Shown: piece by piece, positions 1 to 5,281 of the stretch
Numbering within the stretch: the first letter of the stretch is position 1
Layout of the letters: the number at the start of each line of letters is the position of its first letter
Assembly: GCA_001785175.1 (NCBI GenBank)
Contig: MFSY01000036.1
Coordinates: 8,910-19,201, forward strand
DNA from: Candidatus Muproteobacteria bacterium RIFCSPHIGHO2_01_FULL_65_16
GTDB taxonomy: Bacteria; Pseudomonadota; Gammaproteobacteria; Acidiferrobacterales; Sulfurifustaceae
Direction of reading: 5' to 3'
Length of the DNA: 10,292 bases
The notes under the pieces: generated by a model
Databases searched by the model: none
Told to the model about the DNA's origin: nothing
What the model saw: only the letters and a program-made list of their open reading frames with translations
Made by a program: the position numbers and the translations under genes

Positions 1-77
1 GCGGGGCGCTTTCCCAAAGCCTTGCGGTGCTTGGGCGCGCCATACGGGGACCCCCAAACCACTCCCGCGCAGTCTTG

Positions 78-155
78 CCCTCATCCCCACCCTTCTCCCG
101 CGGGGAGAAGGGCTTGAAAACCCCTCACCCTGCGGGAGAGGGGAAGGGGTGAGGG
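78..155. repeat. C/G-rich nested inverted repeat (dispersed intergenic element)
   Basis: Arms at 78-101 and 132-155 are inverted copies matching at 20 of 24 positions. Each arm also takes part in its own small hairpin. Positions 90-99 (CCCTTCTCCC) pair perfectly with 103-112 around a 3-base loop. Positions 121-130 pair with 134-143, with one mismatch, around TGC. The pyrimidine-rich CCCTCA-CCCC-CTCTCCCGC pattern resembles a very common intergenic repeat of proteobacterial genomes; that likeness is from memory, not a search. There is no T-run after the stem, so I do not call it an intrinsic terminator, although such a fold could stabilise the 3' end of the waaC-waaA transcript. Confidence 0.7.
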
Positions 156-188
156 CCGGGTTTCGCCTCGCCCGGTTATTTTGTCAGG

Positions 189-211
189 CTGATAGCTGAT
201 AGCTATTTTTT
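189..211 (+). repeat. Tandem CTGATAG heptamer, with a weak hairpin and T-run
   Basis: The unit CTGATAG occurs twice in tandem (189-195 and 196-202) and is followed by CTA. The same bases form a 6-bp inverted repeat, ATAGCT (192-197) and AGCTAT (201-206), around a GAT loop and run into six T residues (206-211). That arrangement is terminator-like for plus-strand transcription, but the stem is short and A/T-rich, and no plus-strand gene is visible upstream within the window. I treat it as part of the repeat cluster. Confidence 0.4.
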
Positions 212-256
212 ATTTCTTATCCGCGTTCATCTGCGTTTATCTGCGGTTTTGCCGTT
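210..256. repeat. TTATCCGCG-TTCATCTGCG repeat, copy A (long form)
   Basis: This copy reads TTATTTCTTATCCGCG, then two roughly 10-base units (TTCATCTGCG, TTTATCTGCG), then GTTTTGCCGTTG. It is the longest of three copies within 200 bases. The approximately 10-base internal period with the core ATCYGYG matches a well-known type of dispersed intergenic repeat in bacteria (recalled, not searched). It has no start codon or ribosome-binding context suggesting translation. Confidence 0.7.
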
Positions 257-322
257 GTTCAGAATATGATTTTGTCGGGTTCGCCGCTGGCGCGGCTTAA
301 CCCAGCCTACATTTGCTCTTTC

Positions 323-361
323 CTTTCTTATCCGTGTTCATCCGTGTGCATCTGTGGTTCC
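323..361. repeat. TTATCCGTG-TTCATCCGTG repeat, copy B (diverged form)
   Basis: This is a second copy of the same repeat, with the order TTATCCGTG, TTCATCCGTG, TGCATCTGTGG and then TTCC. It has the same three-unit length as copy A, but T replaces C in the CG steps (CCGTG instead of CCGCG, CTGTGG instead of CTGCGG). A separate subfamily is therefore more likely than a recent duplication of copy A. Confidence 0.65.
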
Positions 362-369
362 AGACTATT

Positions 370-410
370 GTTATTTCTTATCCGCGTTTATCTGCGGTTC
401 CGCCGTTGCC
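370..410. repeat. TTATCCGCG-TTTATCTGCGG repeat, copy C (one unit shorter)
   Basis: This is a third copy, sharing the flanks of copy A on both sides: TTATTTCTTATCCGCG to the left and CCGTTG to the right, with a slight change (TTCCGCCGTTG against TTTTGCCGTTG). It lacks one internal 10-base unit relative to copy A. A and C therefore look like length variants of one element that differ by a unit gain or loss. Confidence 0.65.
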
Positions 411-445
411 TTTTCTCCGCGCCTCTGCGTCTCTGCGGTGAAACC
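411..445. repeat. CTCCGCGCCTCTGCGTCTCTGCGG repeat
   Basis: A run of CTCCGCGC, CTCTGCGT and CTCTGCGG units follows directly after copy C and ends in TGAAACC. It has a short internal period like its neighbours but a different core (CTCTGCG instead of ATCTGCG). The motif recalls another family of dispersed intergenic repeats often found beside the ATCYGYG type. That association is from memory and unverified. Confidence 0.55.
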
Positions 446-477
446 ATCCTTTCAGCCCATAGGGCGCGCCACAAGTG

Positions 478-1749
478 TCATCTGATCAGATCCGCGATCA
501 GGCGCAGGTTGCTTTCCAGGGCGCCGCGGTTCTCCTCCACCATTTTTTTGCCCGCCTCGCCGGCGGTGTCGCGGCGGTTGGCGTTTCCGAGAAAATCGCC
601 CACGGCCGGCGCGAGCTGCGCCGGGTCGTGCACCTGCACGCCGGCGCCGCGTTCGAGCGTGAGCGCCGCAATCTCCGCGAAATTGAACATGTGCGGCCCG
701 AACACCACGGGCTTGCCGAGGGCCTCGGCCTCGAGCGGGTTGTGGCCGCCGGTGGGCACGAGGCTGCCGCCGATGAAGGCGCAGTCGCAGGCGCCGTAGA
801 ACAGCATGAGCTCGCCCATGGTGTCGCCCACGAGGATGTCCACGGCCGCATCGAGCGGGCCGCGGTGCTCGCTGCGCAGCGCGACCCGGTGGCCGCTTCG
901 GCGGCAGAGCCGGGCGACCGACGCGAACCGCTCCGGGTGGCGCGGCACGAGCACGAGCAGGAGGTTCGCGAATCGCGGCTGCTTCCTCAACTCGGCGTAC
1001 GCCGCGAGCACCAACCCGTCCTCGCCCTCGCGGGTGCTGGCGGCGACCCACACCGGGCGGTCGGCTCCCCATTCGCGCCGCAGCACCTCCGCGGCCTCGC
1101 GCAGGCTCGCGGGCAGCGCGAGCTCGAACTTGATCGAGCCGGTCACGTGCACGCGCGCCGGTTCCGCGCCCAGGCGGACGATGCGCTCGGCATCGGCCTG
1201 CGACTGCGTGCCGAAGAGCGTGACCTGCGTGAGCGTGGCGCGCGCGAGGCGCGCGAACTTGAGATAGCCGCGCATCGAGCGCTCCGACATGCGCACGTTC
1301 GCCACCACGAGCGGAATGCCGCGCGCGCGGCATTCGTGGAACAGATTCGGCCACAGCTCGGTCTCCATGATGAGCGCGAGCCCGGGGCGCGTGCGGTCGA
1401 GAAAGCGCCGCACGGCGGAAGGATAGTCGTAGGGCACGTAGCAGTGCGCCGCCCGATCGCCGAAGAGACTCTTCACCGCGGCCGAGCCCGTGGGCGTCAT
1501 GGTGGTGACGAGGATGTGGTGCTCGGGGTAACGATCGAACAACGCCTTCACGAGCGGCGCGGCGGCGCGCGCCTCGCCCACCGACACGGCGTGAATCCAG
1601 ATGACCGGCGCGTCCGGCAGCGGCTCGATGAAGCCGAAGCGTTCCGGAATGCGCCTGACGTAATCCGGATTGCGGCGCGCGCGCCAGGCGAGACGCACGA
1701 AGATCCAGGGAAACGCCAGGCGCAGGAGCCAGGTGTATGCGGCGCGCAT
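478..1749 (-). CDS. waaA: 3-deoxy-D-manno-octulosonic acid (Kdo) transferase WaaA
   Basis: A GT30 transferase of 423 residues, the usual length. It moves Kdo from CMP-Kdo onto lipid IVA at the cytoplasmic face of the inner membrane, the first step of LPS inner-core assembly. The N-terminus (MRAAYTWLLRLAFPWIFVRL) is a hydrophobic membrane anchor. The acceptor-side signature WIHAVSVGEA (51-60) carries the catalytic glutamate E59, and METELWPN follows at 128-135. Donor-domain blocks are VAASTREGE (235-243), LVPRHPERF (267-275) and GGSLVPTGGHNPLE (327-340). I chose the ATG at 1749 because it overlaps the waaC stop by one base (TGATG) and begins the conserved anchor. An in-frame ATG 37 codons upstream would add arginine-rich sequence lying inside waaC. 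Whether it adds one or two Kdo residues cannot be read from the sequence. Confidence 0.96.
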   Translation of the reverse strand: MRAAYTWLLRLAFPWIFVRLAWRARRNPDYVRRIPERFGFIEPLPDAPVIWIHAVSVGEARAAAPLVKALFDRYPEHHILVTTMTPTGSAAVKSLFGDRAAHCYVPYDYPSAVRRFLDRTRPGLALIMETELWPNLFHECRARGIPLVVANVRMSERSMRGYLKFARLARATLTQVTLFGTQSQADAERIVRLGAEPARVHVTGSIKFELALPASLREAAEVLRREWGADRPVWVAASTREGEDGLVLAAYAELRKQPRFANLLLVLVPRHPERFASVARLCRRSGHRVALRSEHRGPLDAAVDILVGDTMGELMLFYGACDCAFIGGSLVPTGGHNPLEAEALGKPVVFGPHMFNFAEIAALTLERGAGVQVHDPAQLAPAVGDFLGNANRRDTAGEAGKKMVEENRGALESNLRLIADLIR

Positions 1750-2726
1750 CAGAACGCCTTGAGGCGCGCGAGCGCGTGCAACACGTCCTCCGGCCGGGGC
1801 ACAACGCCGCGCTCGCCGAGATTGATCGCCCGCGAAGGATCGGCGGGGAAGGCGCCGCACAGGGTCGGCGAGGTGTCGGTAAAGATCGCCACCGTCGGCC
1901 GCGACAGGGCCACGGCCAAGTGCACCAGCCCGGTGTCCACGCCGACCACGGCGCGCGCCCCGGCGATCAGCGCCGCCAGTTCCTTCAGCCCCAGCGCCGG
2001 GGCCGGCGGGACCACCGCGTCCCGCACCTTGTCGGCGATGAAATGCGAACGTCGCTGCTCCGCCGCGCCGCCCCAGGAGAGCACCGGGGTCAGTCCACGT
2101 CGCACAAGATTCTCGACCAGGCTCACCCAGCGATCCTCGGGCCAGAGCTTGGAGGCGCGCGCGGTACCGTGCAGGCAGACGACGTAGTCCCCCGCCAGCC
2201 CGCGCAGTGGCGGAACCACGGCGGGCGCGCGAATGCCGTAGTCTGGCGGGCTGTCCGGTGGCGTATAGCCGCAGGCCAGGGCCGTGAGGTAGCGGTTGCG
2301 CGTCACGGCATGCCAGTCGCGCGGCACGGGGTAGGCGCGATCGTAGAGCCGGGACGCCAGCGGCTCACGCGCCGAGCTCCGATCCTGGCCGTGCACCGGT
2401 CCCCGGGCCAACGCACCCATGAGGGCGCTCTTGAGCAGGCCCTGCGCATCAACGATGGCGTCGTAGAGCTCCCGCCGCAGCTCGCGTCGAAAGACGCCGA
2501 GCTCGCGCCAGGCCGCGGGACGCAGCAGCGATCTGCGCCAACGGCGCGTGGCGGACGTGATGATCCGATCAACGCCGGGGTGCAGCGCCGGGATCACGGC
2601 GATGCGCTCCTCCACGACCCAGTCAATGCGCGCCCGCGGCAAGTGGGCGCGGATATCCGCGATCACCGGCAGGTTGTGAATGACGTCTCCCAGGGACGAG
2701 GTTTTTATTATCAAGATGCGCGGCAT
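1749..2726 (-). CDS. waaC: Lipopolysaccharide heptosyltransferase I (WaaC)
   Basis: A GT9 enzyme of 325 residues that adds the first L-glycero-D-manno-heptose, from ADP-heptose, to Kdo of the inner core. The N-terminal RILIIKTSSLGDVIHNLP (3-20) is the WaaC signature, with the expected catalytic aspartate at D13. DAQGLLKSAL (93-102) is typical of WaaC. LHGTARASKLWPEDRW (185-200) and VGVDTGLVHLA (261-271) form the ADP-heptose site, where D264 and H269 are the usual conserved positions. The ATG at 2726 directly starts the signature, so the start is secure, although no Shine-Dalgarno sequence is visible before it. It is transcribed ahead of waaA with a one-base overlap, and is divergent from the family-2 transferase across 27 bases. 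Confidence 0.96.
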   Translation of the reverse strand: MPRILIIKTSSLGDVIHNLPVIADIRAHLPRARIDWVVEERIAVIPALHPGVDRIITSATRRWRRSLLRPAAWRELGVFRRELRRELYDAIVDAQGLLKSALMGALARGPVHGQDRSSAREPLASRLYDRAYPVPRDWHAVTRNRYLTALACGYTPPDSPPDYGIRAPAVVPPLRGLAGDYVVCLHGTARASKLWPEDRWVSLVENLVRRGLTPVLSWGGAAEQRRSHFIADKVRDAVVPPAPALGLKELAALIAGARAVVGVDTGLVHLAVALSRPTVAIFTDTSPTLCGAFPADPSRAINLGERGVVPRPEDVLHALARLKAF

Positions 2727-2753
2727 GGAATTATTTTCGCATACAATACGCCT
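2727..2753. promoter_or_regulatory. Compact divergent intergenic region with overlapping -10-like hexamers
   Basis: These 27 bases are A/T-rich against GC-rich flanks and separate two divergent start codons. On the plus strand TACAAT (2742-2747) matches the sigma-70 -10 consensus at 5 of 6 positions and lies 6 bases before the family-2 transferase ATG. On the minus strand TATTGT (2748-2743) matches at 4 of 6. The two overlap almost completely, as in symmetric bidirectional promoters. I see no good -35 element for either, and neither gene has a Shine-Dalgarno sequence in the gap. The promoter call is an inference from sequence likeness. Confidence 0.35.
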
Positions 2754-3509
2754 ATGCCTGAACCGTTATCCGTGGCCGTCATCACCCTGAATGCCGGACG
2801 CCAGCTAGACGCCTGTCTCCAAAGCGTCGCATTTGCCGATGAAATCCTCGTGGTTGATTCCGGCAGCACTGACGCCACCCTCGAAATCGCCCAGCGCCGC
2901 GGCGCGCGCGTGCTGCGCCAGGACTGGCTGGGATACGGCGGGCAGAAGCGGTTTGCCGCAAACCAGGCGAAACACCGCTGGGTGCTGTCCATTGACGCGG
3001 ACGAGCGTGTCAGCGACGCACTGCGGGAAAGCATCCAAAACGAGCTCAAGGCGCCGCGCTTCCAGGCCTACCAGATGCCGCGGCGCAACCGCTTCCTGGG
3101 AAGATGGCTGCGGCACGGCGAGGGCTATCCGGACCTCAGCCTCCGGCTCTTCAACCGCGAGCACGCCAACTGGAGCGACGATCCGGTGCATGAAAAGGTG
3201 GTCGCCGGCACCGCCGTCGGCCGGCTGAAGGGCGACCTGCTGCACGAGTCGGAGAGCGGCATCGCCGACTACATCGCCAAGCAGAACCGCTACACCACGC
3301 TCCAGGCCGAGGCGCTCCACGCGCGCGGCAAGCGCGCCGGCGTGCTCAGGCTCGTCTTCAGCCCGCTGTTTCGTTTTATAAAGTTTTATTTCCTGCGTCT
3401 GGGCTTTCTCGACGGCCTGCCGGGGCTGATACACATCCTCATAGGCTGCCAGAACAGCTTCTACAAATACGCGAAGTTGCTGGAGCTGGAGAGAAACAAA
3501 ACCGGCTAG
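2754..3509 (+). CDS. Family-2 glycosyltransferase, WaaE/KdtX-like
   Basis: A 251-residue GT-A fold glycosyltransferase of the LPS core beta-1,4-glucosyltransferase (WaaE/KdtX) type. It probably adds a hexose to inner-core heptose on the cytoplasmic side. It opens with LSVAVITLNAGRQLDACLQS (5-24), followed by VDSGSTD (34-40) and the metal- and nucleotide-binding SIDADERVS (79-87). PVHEKV (144-149) is a typical family motif. The C-terminus (about 195-245) is basic and aromatic-rich (RFIKFYFLRLGFLDG) and probably sits against the membrane. The frame stays open upstream, but the ATG at 2754 begins the conserved fold, and anything earlier would lie antisense to waaC. It is the only plus-strand gene here. 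Sugar and acceptor are unproven; in other bacteria WaaE adds glucose to HepI. Confidence 0.9.
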   Translation: MPEPLSVAVITLNAGRQLDACLQSVAFADEILVVDSGSTDATLEIAQRRGARVLRQDWLGYGGQKRFAANQAKHRWVLSIDADERVSDALRESIQNELKAPRFQAYQMPRRNRFLGRWLRHGEGYPDLSLRLFNREHANWSDDPVHEKVVAGTAVGRLKGDLLHESESGIADYIAKQNRYTTLQAEALHARGKRAGVLRLVFSPLFRFIKFYFLRLGFLDGLPGLIHILIGCQNSFYKYAKLLELERNKTG

Positions 3510-3517
3510 GCCGATTC

Positions 3518-3529
3518 ACGAGGCCTCGT
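3518..3529. repeat. 12-bp perfect palindrome between convergent gene ends
   Basis: ACGAGGCCTCGT lies in the 47-base gap between the family-2 transferase stop and the DUF4254 stop. It is a loopless palindrome with no T-run on either strand, so it does not look like an intrinsic terminator. It may be a protein-binding site or chance in GC-rich DNA. I see no other terminator in the gap. Confidence 0.3.
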
Positions 3530-3556
3530 CGCCGAAGTTCTCGACGTCAGCCTTGA

Positions 3557-4156
3557 CTACTTTTTCCCGTATAGATAGGGATTCAACGTCGGATCGTTGT
3601 ACATCTTGAACTGTCGGTACACCTTGAAATAGGCCCTCCCCGCCACGGCATCCCGAAGCAAGGCGTCAAGGCACTGCTGCAGATCGGTGCGCTGTTCCAT
3701 GAGGACATTGAGCTTCCGGCGGCAGGCCTCGATGTGCGCTTGATCTACGTCGGTGCGCATGGTCTGCTGGCGCATGTGGTATATCTTCAGGCTGAGAATG
3801 GACAGGCGATCAACGATCGAGCCCGCCGTCTCGCTGTTCTGCCTGGCGTCGGCCGAAGGCTTAACCTCGACCAGACGCTGCAACAACGACTCGTCAATGC
3901 TCTCGATGGCGTTCTGGCGCTGCTGGTTGTAGCCGTCTATGGCCCTCTTGTTCGCCGCGATCTCGCTGTCAGCGACGTCCCGGCGCCGCGCCTGATCTTC
4001 CTCGCCCCATAGTAGTGAATTAAAGCGGTGATTAAGCTCGATATGCTTCCATGCCCCCTCGGTGAATCGAGGCGGCGCCGAGTCGGCCCATCCCGTGGTG
4101 TTCACGCAGGCGTCGTGAAACTCGCTGATTTTGCTCGCCGTCACATCGCTAAACAT
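3557..4156 (-). CDS. DUF4254 family protein of unknown function
   Basis: A 199-residue soluble, mostly helical protein with no signal peptide or membrane segment. I recognise the DUF4254 pattern: LNHRFNSLLWGEEDQARR (41-58), KRAIDGYNQQRQNAIESID (70-88), NSETAGSIVDRLSILSLKIY (107-126), a helix with repeated leucines (148-169), and the C-terminal signature KVYRQFKMYNDPTLNPYLYG (178-197). The molecular function of the family is not known to me; members recur beside LPS and surface-glycan glycosyltransferases. The invariant Asn, Glu, Asp, Arg and Tyr residues would suit an active or ligand-binding site, but that is speculation. The ATG at 4156 follows a GGAG sequence by 10 bases. It lies 24 bases after the family-9 transferase and is the last gene of the minus-strand run. 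Confidence 0.85.
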   Translation of the reverse strand: MFSDVTASKISEFHDACVNTTGWADSAPPRFTEGAWKHIELNHRFNSLLWGEEDQARRRDVADSEIAANKRAIDGYNQQRQNAIESIDESLLQRLVEVKPSADARQNSETAGSIVDRLSILSLKIYHMRQQTMRTDVDQAHIEACRRKLNVLMEQRTDLQQCLDALLRDAVAGRAYFKVYRQFKMYNDPTLNPYLYGKK

Positions 4157-4180
4157 GGCCGGTTGTCTCCGTCTGTTCTG

Positions 4181-5281
4181 TCATGGGCTACTGCCCGAGG
4201 TTCCCGTAATCCATGTCTTTTGCAACTCCAGCAGTCGTTGGAAACCGGCGAAGGCCGCGTCCACACTGATATCCGCGACGTCGTGGCTCGGCGGCTGCAA
4301 CAGCACGTGCGGCGCGCCCCACGGGCGCCAGCGGTTTTTATCGGCGTCGCCGAAAAAGCAGACGATCGGCTTGCCCAGGGCCGCGGCCAGATGCATGGCG
4401 CCGCCGTCGCTGCAGATGACGGCGTCGCACACGGACAGCCCCGCGATCAGCGCGCCCAGTTGTTCCGTCGGATAGGCAACCACGGGAACGCCGGTGAGCG
4501 CGGCCTTGATCTCCGCGGCCTTGGCGTCGTCGCCGGGATGCCGCGGATTCGTCGCGGCGCCGGGAGACCAGAACAAGACGAATCCCGCGCCGTGGCGCGC
4601 GTGCAGCTTCTGGACGAGCGCGACATGATTCGTCGCCGGCCAGCGCTGGCGCGGCCGGCGCGCGCTGATGTGCACGCCCACGACAAGCCTGGCCTCGCTC
4701 CCGAGCGCGGCGCGCACCGCCGCGCGGGCGCGCGCGACCTCCGTCGAATCGGGGATGACCCGCGGCGCCGGCGGCGGTGGTGTAATCCCGAGCGCGGCAA
4801 GCAGCCGAAAGGAATTCTCCACTTCGTGCGCAGCGCCGGCCGCGACGCTCGGGACGGCGATGTCAACTCCGCCGCCGGGCGCGCCGCTCTCCGTATATCC
4901 GATAATGTGTTGCGACTTAAGGCGCCGCGCCAGTTTCAGCGCGCGCGGCATGGGCCCCGAGCCTGGGAGCAGCACATAGTCGAGGCGCGCGCGGCGCAGA
5001 CGCCGCAGCAGCCGGAGGCGATCCCGAAGCACGCCGACGAGGCCCTGGCCCGGGGCGCGGTGCTTGCCCTTGGTGTAGACGAAAACCTCGTCAATGTCGG
5101 GATTATTGGCCAGAACCGGGAGATTGTAGCTGTTGACGAGCGCGGCGATGTAGGCGTCCGGATAGCGCGCCCGCAACGCCCGAAACATGGGGGTGGTGCA
5201 CACAAGATCGCCGATGTTGTCGCGGCGAATCACGAGGATTCGAGGTGTCCGATCCGGGGGCGGCGCAGCGGCGCTAGGCAT
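4181..5281 (-). CDS. Family-9 glycosyltransferase (heptosyltransferase-like)
   Basis: A 366-residue GT-B protein of the ADP-heptose:LPS heptosyltransferase family. RILVIRRDNIGDLVCTTP (14-31) is the GT9 N-terminal signature, with the probable catalytic aspartate at D25. VGVHISARRPRQRWP (201-215) and VICSDGGAMHLAAALGKP (288-305), then FFGD and NRWRPWG (309-322), form the donor site. It is clearly separate from WaaC: it lacks DAQGLLKS and uses SDGGAMH where WaaC has VDTGLVH. It may be a second or third core heptosyltransferase (WaaF- or WaaQ-like), but the family also includes enzymes using other donors, so I give no symbol. The ATG at 5281 has AAGGGG 9 bases upstream and overlaps the end of the ligase-type gene by 8 bases, suggesting translational coupling. 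Confidence 0.88.
   Translation of the reverse strand: MPSAAAPPPDRTPRILVIRRDNIGDLVCTTPMFRALRARYPDAYIAALVNSYNLPVLANNPDIDEVFVYTKGKHRAPGQGLVGVLRDRLRLLRRLRRARLDYVLLPGSGPMPRALKLARRLKSQHIIGYTESGAPGGGVDIAVPSVAAGAAHEVENSFRLLAALGITPPPPAPRVIPDSTEVARARAAVRAALGSEARLVVGVHISARRPRQRWPATNHVALVQKLHARHGAGFVLFWSPGAATNPRHPGDDAKAAEIKAALTGVPVVAYPTEQLGALIAGLSVCDAVICSDGGAMHLAAALGKPIVCFFGDADKNRWRPWGAPHVLLQPPSHDVADISVDAAFAGFQRLLELQKTWITGTSGSSP

Larger units (their letters stand above)
1..477. other. Gene-free, repeat-rich region downstream of waaA
   Basis: No reading frame here looks like a real protein. The plus-strand frame that opens near 266 translates low-complexity repeat sequence and then runs antisense into waaA. 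The stretch lies beyond the waaA stop codon and is built largely of short repeats, listed separately (78-155, 189-211, 210-256, 323-361, 370-410, 411-445). I see no convincing Rho-independent terminator for waaA: no strong stem followed by a T-run on the minus strand. Positions 1-77 hold nothing I can assign. Confidence 0.75.

Noticed and set aside
1..43. Possible minus-strand gene start (ATG at 43) running out of the window
   Set aside because: Only 14 codons are visible, without a recognisable motif or clear ribosome-binding site. The surrounding sequence may itself be repeat.
277..303. Interrupted hairpin (GGGTT/AACCC outside, GCCGC/GCGGC inside) as a terminator for waaA
   Set aside because: No T-run follows the stem on either strand, and the inner and outer stems are offset by an asymmetric internal loop.
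78..445. The repeat cluster as a CRISPR array
   Set aside because: The copies are unevenly spaced, differ in length and belong to different repeat types. There are no regular unique spacers and no cas genes.
34..470. GGCGCGCC-containing inverted ends (34-48 and 456-470) around the left repeat cluster, as possible mobile-element termini
   Set aside because: Thirteen of 15 bases match, but eight of those are one self-complementary GC palindrome expected often in such DNA. There is no transposase and no clear target duplication.
266..799. Plus-strand frame starting in the repeat region
   Set aside because: The first 60 or so residues are translated ATCTGCG/CTCTGCG repeats and the rest is antisense to waaA. 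It has no convincing ribosome-binding site.
475..2187. Long plus-strand open frame antisense to waaA and waaC
   Set aside because: Its translation is arginine-, alanine- and histidine-rich without recognisable motifs. It mirrors the codon pattern of two clearly real genes on the other strand, a common artefact in GC-rich DNA.
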